From: DASQUK01 sp035641315
GTDB lineage: Bacteria > Actinomycetota > Acidimicrobiia > Acidimicrobiales > VFJN01
Assembly (NCBI GenBank): GCA_035641315.1
Contig: DASQUK010000125.1
Span: 12,768-76,767, forward strand
Direction: 5' to 3'
DNA length: 64,000 nucleotides
A program made the position numbers and the translations under genes. Each line of letters opens with the position of its first letter. Position 1 is the stretch's first letter. This document shows positions 8,182 to 17,500 of the stretch, one piece after another. Under the pieces are notes generated by a model. It was not told the DNA's origin, made no database searches, and worked only from the letters and a program-made list of their open reading frames with translations.

Positions 8182-8542
8182 CCGTCACGCTCACCGCCGG
8201 CAACTGGTTGCCGTGGACCAACGCGTTGGCGACATCGGCGGCGTGCTCACGGCTCGCCCGCCAGCCGACCACCCGCCAGCGATGCCGCTCCCCGGTGTCC
8301 CTGACTGCCTCGACGATCCACGATCTTCGGACCCACGCTTGGGCTACGCCCAGCCCCCGCAAGCGACCCGGGCCGACCTCAATGGTCGGTCCGGGTCGAT
8401 CGTACGAGAGGGAGGCAGGGCAGCGGGTGGCGCCGAGGATGCGGGCCGCTGCCGGCGCTTCATGGCGCCGGCGGCGCCAGGGCCCGAGCGGCCCGGCGGC
8501 GAAGCCGCCAAGAGCGGGAGCTGCAGCGTCGGAGCCCCGCAC
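8156..8542 (-). CDS. Hypothetical protein, start uncertain, 5' part overlaps repeats
   Basis: The convincing part is the last ~70 residues: a basic/tryptophan-rich module with RLRGLGVAQAWVRRSWIVEA, HRWRVVGWRASREHAADVA and a short C-terminal tail. I do not recognise the family. The only ATG in frame (8542) would place 45-50 residues encoded by repeat B2 and a hairpin in front of it. A TTG at 8362 would give a 68-residue protein starting exactly at the conserved part. The gene probably shares a transcript with the NUDIX gene, with which it overlaps. Confidence 0.35.
   Translation of the reverse strand: MRGSDAAAPALGGFAAGPLGPWRRRRHEAPAAARILGATRCPASLSYDRPGPTIEVGPGRLRGLGVAQAWVRRSWIVEAVRDTGERHRWRVVGWRASREHAADVANALVHGNQLPAVSVTDGATGAAS
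8364..8398. repeat. Hairpin-forming inverted repeat
   Basis: CGACCCGGGCCGACC and its near-complement (one mismatch in 15) are separated by TCAAT. It lies immediately 5' of the conserved part of the small reverse-strand gene. It could be a terminator, an operator or another dispersed palindrome; no second copy is visible in the window. Confidence 0.6.
8481..8519. repeat. Family B palindromic repeat, copy B2
   Basis: The inverted copy of B1: GGCCCGAGCGGCCC, a hairpin with perfect GGCGGC/GCCGCC arms, then AAGAGCGGGA. It sits in the gap between the aminotransferase gene and the small hypothetical gene. Its orientation relative to the flanking reverse-strand genes is opposite to that of copies B1, B5, B6 and B7 relative to theirs. 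Confidence 0.75.
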
Positions 8543-8623
8543 CGCAGGCGACAGGACCCGCAGCCGTGCCGGAAGTGGTCCTTCGTCCCGCCCAAGGACG
8601 AAAAGTCTAGGAGCCGCCGGGCG

Positions 8624-9892
8624 TTACCGTCCCGCCGCCGCGGCGATGCCTGCGACCGCGGCGGTCAGGCGGTCGAGCTCGGGGTCGGTGGTGACGTAGT
8701 GGACCGACGCCCGTACCAGAGGCGGGAGCTGGCGGCGTTCGCTGTCGAGGCGGGTCGACGCGGGTGGCGAGACCGAGACGTTGATCCCCTGCCCCCGCAA
8801 CCGGGCCCGCACCTCGTCGGCGGCGACTCCCTCGACGGTGAAGGTCACGATCCCGCTGCGCTGCCGGCCCAGGTCGTGCACCTGGACCGCCGGGACCTCG
8901 GCCAGCCGCTCCCGCAACGACTCGGCCACGGCGCCCACCCGCTCGCCGATGGCGTCGAGCCCCCATGATCGGGCGTAGGCGACGGCAGCCCGCAGCCCGG
9001 CGACGGCGGCCAGGTTCGACTCCCAGTTCTCGAACCGTCGGGCGTCCGGGCGCAGCTCGTAGCGGTCGGGCTCTATCCACTCGGCGCCCAGCAGGTCGAG
9101 GAACGCCGGCTCGGCGCCGGCCCCGTCCATGCTGTCCAGCAGCGAGCGGCGCACGTACAGGAAGCCGGTTCCCCGCGGCGCCCGCAGGAACTTGCGGCCG
9201 GTGGCCGACAGCAGGTCGCAGCCGATGGCCTCGACGTCGACCGACATCTGGCCGACCGACTGGCAGGCGTCGAGCAGGAACGGCACGCCGGCCCGGCGGC
9301 ACAGTGCCCCCACCTCGGCCACCGGATTGACCAGGCCGCCGTTGGTGGGCACGTGGGTGACCGCCACCAGCCCGACCGGCGCCTGGCCCGGGCCCGAGCG
9401 GCCGTGGGAGCGGGGTTCATCGTCGAGCAGGCGGGCCAACGCCTCGACCGAGACCTGGCCGTTCTCGTCGTCGGGGATGACCTCGATGGTCACGCCCCGG
9501 CGCCGTTGGGCCTGGAGATAGCTCAGGTAGCTGGAGGCGTACTCGACGGTGCAGGTGAGGATGCGGTCGCCGGGCCGCAGCGGCAGTGACCAGAACGCCT
9601 GGTGCCAGGCGAAGGTGGCGTTCTCCACCAGCGCGATCTCGTCGGGCCGGGCGCCGATCAGGGCCGCCACCTCGCCGTAGGTGCGCAGGCGGTCGGCCTC
9701 CCGGTCGGCGGCCAGCTCGTAGCCTCCGGTCACGGCTTCGGTCTGGAGCCACTCCACCTGGGCGTCGAGCACCGGCTGCGGCGGCAGGCTGGTGCCCGCG
9801 TGGTTGAAGTGGGCGACCCGCTCGCACCCCGGCGTCTCGGCACGGGCGCGGTCCACGTCTATGGGCATGGCGGTCGGCATGGTGGTCGGCAT
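8624..9892 (-). CDS. PLP-dependent class V aminotransferase / cysteine desulfurase-like protein
   Basis: A fold-type I PLP enzyme of about 422 residues. The internal-aldimine lysine is in SATGRKFLRAPRGTGFLYV. The cofactor-phosphate and aspartate segments are AVTHVPTNGGLVNPV and LLDACQSVGQMSVDV. The class includes desulfurases, isopenicillin epimerase-like enzymes and the EgtE lyase. No ergothioneine genes are nearby, so the substrate is open. The residues DDEPRSHGRSGPGQAP interrupt a normally compact region and derive from a family B-like sequence (9388-9416). I prefer the ATG at 9892; a TTG at 9916 and an ATG at 9868 are alternatives. Confidence 0.72.
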   Translation of the reverse strand: MPTTMPTAMPIDVDRARAETPGCERVAHFNHAGTSLPPQPVLDAQVEWLQTEAVTGGYELAADREADRLRTYGEVAALIGARPDEIALVENATFAWHQAFWSLPLRPGDRILTCTVEYASSYLSYLQAQRRRGVTIEVIPDDENGQVSVEALARLLDDEPRSHGRSGPGQAPVGLVAVTHVPTNGGLVNPVAEVGALCRRAGVPFLLDACQSVGQMSVDVEAIGCDLLSATGRKFLRAPRGTGFLYVRRSLLDSMDGAGAEPAFLDLLGAEWIEPDRYELRPDARRFENWESNLAAVAGLRAAVAYARSWGLDAIGERVGAVAESLRERLAEVPAVQVHDLGRQRSGIVTFTVEGVAADEVRARLRGQGINVSVSPPASTRLDSERRQLPPLVRASVHYVTTDPELDRLTAAVAGIAAAAGR

Positions 9893-9949
9893 ATCGACAT
9901 CTTCAGTTGGCGACAACGCGCGAGCAGTGTGGAAAAGTTGGGTCGAGGC

Positions 9950-9957
9950 AAGGAGGT
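9950..9957 (+). promoter_or_regulatory. Strong Shine-Dalgarno sequence fixing the CBS protein start
   Basis: AAGGAGGT lies six bases before the GTG at 9964. It overrides the longer open frame that begins at 9907. Confidence 0.8.
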
Positions 9958-9963
9958 GGACCG

Positions 9964-10410
9964 GTGCTGATCGAGCACATCCTCTACGGCAAGGGCCACG
10001 ACGTGGCCACGATCGGTCCCGACGCCTCGGTCGCCGACGCGGTGGCGCTGCTGCGCGAGCGCAACATCGGCGCCGTGGTCGTGGTCGACGCCGAGTCGCG
10101 CATCAGCGGCATCCTGTCCGAGCGCGACATCGTGCGGGCCCTCGCCGAGGAGACGGTCGGGCACACGGCCATCCTCGAGCGGCAGGTGTCCGACCTCATG
10201 ACGAGAGAGGTCGCCACCTGCGGCTCCCGCTCGTCGGTCAACGACCTCATGCGGGTCATGACCGACCGCCGCATCCGCCACGTGCCCGTCGTCGACGACG
10301 GCCGGCTCAACGGCATCGTGAGCATCGGCGACGTGGTCAAGTCGCGCATCGGCGAGCTCGAGACCGAGGCGGGCACGCTGCACGAGTACCTGTCGTCCGG
10401 TCGCACGTGA
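9964..10410 (+). CDS. CBS-domain pair protein
   Basis: A 148-residue protein made of two tandem CBS motifs (about residues 8-60 and 73-125). The first carries VADAVALLRERNIGAVVVVD and GILSERDIVRAL; the second carries MTDRRIRHVPVVD and GIVSIGDVVKSRIGE. Stand-alone CBS pairs bind adenine nucleotides (AMP, ATP, SAM) or NAD(H) and act as energy or redox sensors on partner enzymes. No partner is visible in the operon. The GTG start follows a near-perfect ribosome-binding site, and VLIEHILYGKG matches the usual beginning of this family. It is divergent from the aminotransferase gene. Confidence 0.88.
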   Translation: MLIEHILYGKGHDVATIGPDASVADAVALLRERNIGAVVVVDAESRISGILSERDIVRALAEETVGHTAILERQVSDLMTREVATCGSRSSVNDLMRVMTDRRIRHVPVVDDGRLNGIVSIGDVVKSRIGELETEAGTLHEYLSSGRT

Positions 10411-10431
10411 GGGCGGGCAGGACGACGCCGC

Positions 10432-10956
10432 TCAGAACTCGATGCCCTTGAGGGCCGAGATCCCGACGTCGTAGGCGTGCTTCACCTTGCGCATCTCGGT
10501 CACGGTGTCGGCCACCGCGACCAGCTCGTCGGGCGCGTCGCGGCCGGTCGCCACCACGCTGGTGCGCGGGGCCCGGTCACGGATCGCCGCCGCAACCTCG
10601 TCGGCTTCGATCCAGCCGTAGTTCATCGGGTAGGTGAGTTCGTCGAGGATCAGCAGGTCGTAGTCGCCCGACGTCAACATGTCGGCAGCCACCTTCCACG
10701 CCTGGCGGCCCAGCTCGGCGGTGCGGTCGAGATCGGTCGACTCCCAGGTGAAGCCGTCGCCCAACGTGTGCCACTCGATGCCGAGCTCGTCGGCCAGCTT
10801 GCGCTCCCCGGTCTTCCACTTGCCACCCTTGACGAACTGGACAACGCCGACCCGCCACCCCCGGGCCCAGCCCCGCGCCATGACGCCGAAGGCGGCCGAC
10901 GACTTGCCCTTCCCGTGACCGGTGTTGACGAGGACGATCGACTGCGCGCGGGCCAT
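10432..10956 (-). CDS. cobO: Cob(I)yrinic acid a,c-diamide adenosyltransferase
   Basis: A 174-residue CobO/BtuR-type (CobA-type) corrinoid adenosyltransferase that transfers 5'-deoxyadenosyl from ATP to reduced cobalt in adenosylcobalamin synthesis. The N-terminal P-loop NTGHGKGKSSAAFGV is characteristic because its orientation of ATP is inverted. LLILDELTYPMNYGWI and VVATGRDAPDELVAVADTVTEM are further family signatures. Length is typical. It is divergent from cobQ with only 29 bp between start codons, so the two probably share a promoter region. That gap is too short for a cobalamin riboswitch. Confidence 0.93.
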   Translation of the reverse strand: MARAQSIVLVNTGHGKGKSSAAFGVMARGWARGWRVGVVQFVKGGKWKTGERKLADELGIEWHTLGDGFTWESTDLDRTAELGRQAWKVAADMLTSGDYDLLILDELTYPMNYGWIEADEVAAAIRDRAPRTSVVATGRDAPDELVAVADTVTEMRKVKHAYDVGISALKGIEF

Positions 10957-10985
10957 GCAACGCAGACTACGGGCGGGCTAGCTCC

Positions 10986-12506
10986 GTGAAGGGTGGATTG
11001 CTGGTGTGCGGAACTACCAGCGACGCCGGCAAGTCGTTCTTCGTGGCGGGTCTGTGCCGGCTCCTGGCCCGGCGGGGCGTGAAGGTGGCGCCGTTCAAGG
11101 CGCAGAACATGGCGCTCAACGCCGCCGTCACCGCGGACGGCGCCGAGATCGGCCACGCCCAGTGGGTCCAGGCGATGGCGGCCGGCGTCGAGCCCGAGGC
11201 GGCGATGAACCCCGTCCTCCTCAAGCCGACCAGCGACCGGACCAGCCAGGTGGTCGTCATGGGGCGGCCGGCGGGCGTGCAGTCGGCGGCCGAGTACCAC
11301 GGCTCCAAGCCCGATCTCCTGCCGGTCGTCCTTCGGGCACTGGCCGAGCTGCGATCCCGCTACGACGTGGTGATCTGCGAGGGCGCCGGCAGCCCGGCGG
11401 AGATCAACCTGCTCGACCGCGACATCGTCAACCTGCCGCTGGCCCATGCCGCCGGCCTCCCCGCCATCGTGGTCGGGGACATCGACCGTGGCGGCGTGTT
11501 CGCGGCCCTCCACGGCACGGTCGAGCTGCTGCCCGCCCACCTGCGGTGCTTGGTGCGCGGCTTCGTGATCAACCGGCTGCGCGGCGACCCGGCCCTGCTG
11601 GGCGACGCCCGCGCCGAGCTCGAGCGGCGCAGCGGGGTGCCGACGCTGGGCGTGCTGCCCCACGTCCCGGGCGCCGACCTCGACGCCGAGGACTCCCTCA
11701 CGCTCGACGGGTTCGGCGCCGTGTCCGAGCCCTCTCCGGGTGCGGGCGTCGAGGCGGACGCCGACGTGCTGGACGTGGCGGCGATCCGCTGGCCGCGGGT
11801 GGCGAACGCCGGCGACCTCGATCCACTGCGGCTCGAACCCCACGTGCGGGTCCGCTGGGTGCGATCGGTCGCCGACCTGGGCCTCCCCGACCTGGTGCTG
11901 CTGCCGGGATCGAAGAACACCCGTGGCGACCTGGCCTGGTTCCGCTCGACCGGACTGGCCGATGCGGTGGACCGGGCGGCGGCCGGCGGCGACACAGCCG
12001 TCGTGGCGGTGTGCGCCGGGGTGCAGATGGCGGGCGGACCGATCGACGATCCCCAAGGCGTCGAGGGCCCGCCCGGCACCGACCGTGGGCTGGGATGGCT
12101 ACCGGTGGCGACCCGGTTCGCAGGCGACAAGGTGCTGGACCGGCCGGCCGGGGCGGCGGTGGCCGGGCCCGGTGCCGGGCAACGGGTCGCCGGCTACCGC
12201 ATCCACCACGGTCGCGTGCGGCCCGCCGGCGCGGCCGCGGCCTGGCTGACGGCGGACGACGGCCAGGCCATCGGCTGGCATGCGGGGGCCGTGTGCGGCA
12301 CCACGCTGCACGGGCTGTTCGAGGCCGACGGCTTCCGGGCCGCCGTGCTGGGGTGGGCGGCGGAGCGGTCGGGCAAGCGCTGGCGGCCCGGGGGCCTGCG
12401 GTTCGCCGACGCCCGCATGGCCCGGCTCGACCGCATCGCCGACGCGATCGAGGCCCATGTCGACCTCTCGATGCTGTTCCGCATCGTCGAGGAAGCCGAT
12501 CGCTGA
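10986..12506 (+). CDS. cobQ: Cobyric acid synthase
   Basis: A 506-residue glutamine-dependent amidotransferase that amidates side chains b, d, e and g of adenosylcobyrinic a,c-diamide. The N-terminal dethiobiotin synthetase-like ATPase is clear: GTTSDAGKSFFVAGLCR, FKAQNMALNA and GDIDRGGVFAAL. The C-terminal glutaminase-like domain begins near residue 290 with DLVLLPGSKNTRGDLAW. Its nucleophile segment is VVAVCAGVQMAGG, where the usual Gly-Gly after Cys is Ala-Gly. A histidine lies in RIHHGRVRP. The start is a GTG at 10986. Confidence 0.93.
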   Translation: MKGGLLVCGTTSDAGKSFFVAGLCRLLARRGVKVAPFKAQNMALNAAVTADGAEIGHAQWVQAMAAGVEPEAAMNPVLLKPTSDRTSQVVVMGRPAGVQSAAEYHGSKPDLLPVVLRALAELRSRYDVVICEGAGSPAEINLLDRDIVNLPLAHAAGLPAIVVGDIDRGGVFAALHGTVELLPAHLRCLVRGFVINRLRGDPALLGDARAELERRSGVPTLGVLPHVPGADLDAEDSLTLDGFGAVSEPSPGAGVEADADVLDVAAIRWPRVANAGDLDPLRLEPHVRVRWVRSVADLGLPDLVLLPGSKNTRGDLAWFRSTGLADAVDRAAAGGDTAVVAVCAGVQMAGGPIDDPQGVEGPPGTDRGLGWLPVATRFAGDKVLDRPAGAAVAGPGAGQRVAGYRIHHGRVRPAGAAAAWLTADDGQAIGWHAGAVCGTTLHGLFEADGFRAAVLGWAAERSGKRWRPGGLRFADARMARLDRIADAIEAHVDLSMLFRIVEEADR

Positions 12507-12558
12507 GCACGGGCGGCCCCAGCCTGCTAGAAGCAGGGGACCTGGAGGTGCAGTGGTC

Positions 12559-14355
12559 ATGAAGGGGGAGGCGCGGCGAGTGGACCCGGCGCGGCGGTTC
12601 CCGTTCAGCGCGGTGGTCGGGCTGGAGGAGGCGCGGCTGGCGTTGCTGCTGGGCGCCATCGATCCCGCCATCGGTGGCGTGCTGCTGCGGGGCCCGCAGG
12701 GATCGGCGCGCTCGACGCTGGCGCGGGGACTCGCCGGCCTGCTCCCCGGTAGCCCCCGGTTCGTCGACTTGCCGGTGGGCGCCACCGAGGACCGCGTGCT
12801 CGGCTCGCTCGACATCATGACCGAGGCGATCGACGGCGAGACCCGGTTCCGCGCGGGGCTGCTGGCGTCGGCCCACGGCGGGGTCCTGTACGTGAACGCC
12901 GTCAACCTGCTGCCCGAGCACCTGGTCGACCTGCTGCTCGGTGTGGCCGCGGCGGGCGTCAACCGGGTCGAGCGGAACGGCGTGTGGCACGAGCACCCGG
13001 CCCGCTTCGTGCTGGTGGCGTCGCTGAACCCCGACGACGGCGAGCTGCCCCCGCAGCTGCTCGACCGGTTCGGCCTGGCGGTTGAGGTCAAGGCGCCGGC
13101 CGACCCCGAGACGCGGGCAGAGGTGGTGCGGCGGCGCCTGACCCACGACGCGGGCGGCGAGGTGCACGGGTACGACGCCGACATCCTGCTGCGGGCCCGG
13201 CTGGCCGCCGCCATGCCGGCCGACCTGCCGACGTCGGTGGTCGACTTCGCCAGCCACCTGGCCGTCGGCCTCGGTGTCGAGGGGCTGCGCGGCGACCTCG
13301 TGCTGTGCCGGGCGGCCGCCGCCCTCGCCGGCTGGGAGGGACGCTCCGTCACCACCGAGTCCGACGTCGAGCGGGTCGCGCCGCTGGCCCTGGGGCACCG
13401 GCGCCGCCCGTTCGACCCGCCCACGCTCCCCGCCGACGAGCTGGAGCGGGCGCTGGCCGCCGCCCGCGAGGCGTTGGCGGCGGCGGAGGTCCAGCCCGAC
13501 GCCGACGGAGACGCCGGTGAGGACGCAGACGCCGACACCGACACCACCGACAGTTCCGTGCAGCAAAGCGGTTGGTGGGCAACCATTTCGCAGCAGGGAA
13601 CGGGGGGCGACCTCGGCGACGAACCGGGTGAGCCGGAGCCCGAGTCCGACAGGTCCGACGAGGTCCCCGAGGTGCTCGACCCCGCCGAACCCACAGCCGA
13701 CGACGCTGAGCTCGCAACCGGGACTCAATCCGCCATCGCCGTCGCCCCCACGGTGCAGGCGGTGACCGAGCGCCAGGAGAACGACGAGCCGAATGCGGCC
13801 CAAGCCGTCGGCCGCACCGTTGTCGTCGCGGTCGACGCCAGCGGGTCGTTGGGCGTGGCCCGCCGGGTGGAGGCTGCCACCGGCGCGGTCCTCGGGCTGC
13901 TCGGCGATGCGCACATGCGCAACGACCGGGTGGCGCTGGTGACGTTCCGCGGCGACGCCGCCAGCGAGATCCTGCCCCCAACGGCCAGCGTCGAGCTCGC
14001 CCACGGCCGGCTCGAGCAGGTCCCCACCGGCGGGCTCGCTCCCCTGGCCGAGGGACTGGCCACCGCGCTCGCCACGGCCCGCCGGGCCGTCGCCGAGGGC
14101 TCGGCCCCGCTGCTGGTGGTGATCACCGACGGACGAGCCACCGGCGACCTCGGCGCGCTCGACCGGGCCCGTGGGGTCGCCGCCGACATCGCGTCGGCCG
14201 CGATCGAGGCCATGGTGATCGACGCCGAGGACGGCCCCGCTCCCCTCGGCCTGGCCAAGCAGCTGGCGACCAGCATGCGCGCCCGCTGCGTGCGGCTCGG
14301 CGAGATCTCCGCCCCCCAGGTCGAGGCGGCGGTACGGGAGGCGCTGGCCGGCTGA
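12559..14355 (+). CDS. Magnesium/cobalt chelatase subunit D-like protein (degenerate AAA + VWA)
   Basis: A 598-residue protein. Residues ~15-310 form a ChlI-like AAA+ module with a degraded active site: Walker A reads GPQGSARST (Arg for the catalytic Lys) and Walker B reads GGVLYVNAVNLL (no DE pair). An acidic linker follows (~315-410, with DADGDAGEDADADTDTTD). It is followed by a VWA integrin-I domain with an intact MIDAS (VVVAVDASGSLG) and LLVVITDGRA. This is the layout of ChlD/BchD, the non-hydrolysing subunit of ATP-dependent Mg or Co chelatases. Beside cobO and cobQ, a partner role for CobN cobalt insertion is likelier than chlorophyll synthesis. Palindrome A2 lies within the linker. The ATG at 12559 has GGAGGTG eight bases upstream. 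Confidence 0.78.
   Translation: MKGEARRVDPARRFPFSAVVGLEEARLALLLGAIDPAIGGVLLRGPQGSARSTLARGLAGLLPGSPRFVDLPVGATEDRVLGSLDIMTEAIDGETRFRAGLLASAHGGVLYVNAVNLLPEHLVDLLLGVAAAGVNRVERNGVWHEHPARFVLVASLNPDDGELPPQLLDRFGLAVEVKAPADPETRAEVVRRRLTHDAGGEVHGYDADILLRARLAAAMPADLPTSVVDFASHLAVGLGVEGLRGDLVLCRAAAALAGWEGRSVTTESDVERVAPLALGHRRRPFDPPTLPADELERALAAAREALAAAEVQPDADGDAGEDADADTDTTDSSVQQSGWWATISQQGTGGDLGDEPGEPEPESDRSDEVPEVLDPAEPTADDAELATGTQSAIAVAPTVQAVTERQENDEPNAAQAVGRTVVVAVDASGSLGVARRVEAATGAVLGLLGDAHMRNDRVALVTFRGDAASEILPPTASVELAHGRLEQVPTGGLAPLAEGLATALATARRAVAEGSAPLLVVITDGRATGDLGALDRARGVAADIASAAIEAMVIDAEDGPAPLGLAKQLATSMRARCVRLGEISAPQVEAAVREALAG
13553..13601. repeat. Family A palindrome, copy A2 (in frame within the chelatase D linker)
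   Basis: A 49-bp inverted repeat beginning GTTCCGTGCAGC, with a GGTTGG/GGCAACC centre, ending GCAGCAGGGAAC. It encodes SSVQQSGWWATISQQGT in the otherwise acidic linker, so it is read through without disrupting the protein. Confidence 0.7.
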
Positions 14356-14356
14356 C

Positions 14357-14384
14357 GGCCGGTGTCGGGGGAGAGACACCGGCC
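14357..14384. terminator. Probable transcription terminator hairpin
   Basis: A perfect 10-bp stem (GGCCGGTGTC / GACACCGGCC) with an eight-base loop begins two bases after the stop codon of the chelatase D gene. There is no T-tract, as is common in GC-rich actinobacteria. Confidence 0.7.
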
Positions 14385-14584
14385 GCACCGCAGCGAGGGG
14401 AGGCCGTGTCTCGCACGTCCCGCCCGCGAGCCCGGTCACCCGCCAAGCGACCGACTGCTCGCGAACGTGCTCGACACGGCCCGACCCGGAGAGCACACAC
14501 CACCTGGGGCATGCACGGGTCGCCGGCGGCATTCGACCACGAACAGATCAGCCACGCGTTAGTCGCTCACTACAGTCGCGGCCC

Positions 14585-17500
14585 GTGTCGAGGCCCTACC
14601 GCTTCGCGCCGCCCCGGCCGGGCCGTCCGCTGATCCGGCGGTCCCAGCTGCTGCAGCGGATGCACGAGCGGTGGGACCGGCGCGTCACGGTCCTTGCGGC
14701 GGGACCCGGCTTCGGCAAGTCCTCGCTGCTGGTCCAGGCCATCGACGAGAACGCCCTGGCGCCCCGGGGCAATGACCACTGGCTCGGCTGCGACGCCGGC
14801 GACGGCGATCATCGGGCCCTGGCCGACGGGCTCGCCAACGCCCTCGGCACCGACGTCCCCCGGGTGCACGAGCCGGGTGATGCCGGCCCCAGCGAGCTGG
14901 CGGCCGCCCTGGCCGACAGCGTGTGGCGCAGCGCTCCCCGGCAGGTCTGCCTGGTGCTCGACGACGTGCACGAGGTGCCCGCCGACTCGCCCGCCGCGGG
15001 GCTGCTGGCCACGCTGGTCGATTCGCTCCCGGCCAACGGCCACCTGGTGCTGGCCGGTCGCCAGGAGCCACCCGTGCCGCTGTCCCGCCTGGCCGCCCAG
15101 GGCTGGCTGGCCCGCATCGACGAGTCCGAGCTGGCCTTCGCCGACGACGAGCTCGAGTCGTTCGCCCGGCTGCGCGACGTGCCGCTCCACCGGGTGAACG
15201 ACCTCGGCGGCTGGCCGGCGCTGGCCGAGCTGCGCACGCTGGGATCCGGCCACGACGTCGACGGGTTCCTGGCCGAGGAGGTGGTCGCCCACCTGTCCGA
15301 CGACGAGCGGCGGGCCGTGGCCGTGGTGGCCGCCGTCGGCGGCGCCGACCAGGCGCTGCTCGACGCCGTCCTCGACGAGCGCGTCGACCTCGCCTCCGTG
15401 GTCGCGCGCATCCCCCTGGTCAGCAGCGACGACCGTGGCTGGCACGCCATCCATCCCTTGTGGTCGGAGCGGTTGAGCGGTTGGCTCGACCCCGGGACCC
15501 GCGCCGAGGCGCAGCGGCGTGCCGGGCAGGCGCTCGTCGGCCGCGACCTCCAGCAGGCCGCCGGTCTGTTGATCCGGGCCGGCGCCCACGACGACCTGCG
15601 GGCCGCGCTGCGGGTTTCGTGCCGGGCCCACGCCCTGCCGGCCTCCACCCAGGGGCTGGGCCGGCTGCACCGCCAGCTGCCGGGGCCTGTCCGGTCCACG
15701 CCCGAGGGCGACCTGCTGGCGGGCATCGCCGCCGCCGCCACCGACATCGACCGGGGCGTCGAGCTGCTGGAGTCGGCCGCCCGCCGCTTCGCCGCGACCC
15801 TCGGCGACAGGGACGACGACGAGCTCGGGTTGCTCAGCGCCGTCGAGCACCTGGCGATCTGCGCCCACTGGCGCGAGGACGTCGAGCTGCTGGAGCGGCT
15901 GCTGCCCTACGCCGATCAGCTGGTCGGGATCCCCGAGGCCCAGGGGCTGCTGGGGCTCGGGCAGGCGTTGCTGGCCGACACCGCCGGCGACGCCCGCGGG
16001 GTCCTGGCGGCGCTCGACAGCATCGACCCGGGGGCGCTGGCGCCCTACTGGTCGCCGCAGGTGGCGTGGCTGCGTGCCACTGCCCTGCTGGCCCTCGGCT
16101 TCCCCGAGGCGGCCCGCCGGGGCGTCGACGTGGCGGTGGCCGAGGCCGGCCCGTCGCTGCGGGGCGGACTGACGATGCTGCAGGTCAACGCCCTGACCCA
16201 CTGTGGCGAGCACGACGCCGCCGCGGCCGCGCTCGACCGGATGCTCACCCAGCTGGCCCCGTCGGGCAACGATCACCTGCTGGCCCTGGCCCACACGATG
16301 GTGGTGTCGCGCTGCGCCCTCGACGGGGAGCTCGACCGGGCCGAGCAGCACATGGCCCGGGCCCGCCAGCATGCGGGCCCCGCGCCCCGACCGTCCCTCC
16401 AGGCGTCGCTGCTGGCGGCCGAGGCCACGCTGGCCCTGGCCAGGGACGACGAGGCCGGGGCCGCCGCCCTGTTCGAGGCCCAGCTGGCCGAGCACAAGCT
16501 GACCGAGGGACGCCAGGCCTACGGGCACCTGCGCCGCATCGCCCTGCTGTACGTGCTGGTCCCCGGGACCCGGGAACCGTTCGCCGACCAGGAGCTGGGC
16601 CCCGCCTACGAGACCGGGCTGGCGCTGGCCCGCGCGCTGGTGGCGGTCCGCGAGCACGGCGACCTGGCGCCCGCCGCCGCGCTCACGCCCGAGCAGTGGG
16701 CGGCGGCCCGGGCGTTCATGCCCCTCGGTTGGCGTGCCGAGCTGGCGTGCGCCGCGGTGGCCGGCGGGCAGGCCGACGCCGAGATGCTGGTGAAGGACCT
16801 GGGCCCGGCCGCCCGGCCGGCGCTCCGGCGGCTCGCCGACCGGTCCGGCGCACCCCGGCCGTTCAAGACGTGGGCCCGCACGCTGCTCGACGCCCTGCCC
16901 ACCGTGCCCGCCGCGCCGCTGGAGCTGGGGTTGCTGGGACCGACGACGCTACGCCGCGGCGGCCGGCCGGTCGACCATCCCCACTGGCGCCGGGAACGGG
17001 TGCGGGCGCTGCTGTTGCTGCTCATGACCCGGGGCGGTGGCACCCGGGAGGAGCTGGCCGGGGCCCTGTGGCCCGACCTCGACCCGGGCGCGGCGCAGCG
17101 CAACCTGCGGGTCACGCTGTCGTACCTGCTGGCGGTGCTGGAGCCGGACCGGCCCGAGGGGGCGCCGTCGTGCTTCGTCCGCACCGAGGGCGCCGGGCTG
17201 CGCCTGACCGGCCAGGAGTGGCTGCGGGTCGACGCCTGGGAGATGGAGCGGCTGCTCGACGCCGGGGCCCAAGCCGAGAGTCTCGGCGAGCCGTCGGCCG
17301 CGCTCGACAACTACCGGCGGGCGGTGGCGCTGTACCGGGGCCCGTACCTCACCGACGCCGGCTACGAGGAATGGGCGCTGCCCCACCGCGACCGGCTGGT
17401 CGCCCGGTTCGTAGCGGGGGCGGTGCGGGCCGGCGAGCTGACCCTCGCGGCGGGCGACCCCGACGAGGCGCTGCAGCTGGCGTCGCGGGCGCTCGAGGCC

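Noticed and set aside
8194..8207. GGCAACTGGTTGCC as a fifth family A copy
   Set aside because: The central palindrome matches, but the flanking arms do not pair, and it lies in the C-terminal coding part of a small gene. Chance is sufficient.
10957..10985. Possible cobalamin riboswitch between cobO and cobQ
   Set aside because: The gap is only 29 bp, far too short for a cobalamin riboswitch, and no B12-box-like sequence is visible before either gene.
12700..12900. ChlD-like gene as a pseudogene because of lost Walker residues
   Set aside because: A degraded AAA active site is the normal state of ChlD/BchD subunits, the frame is intact, and the VWA metal site is complete.
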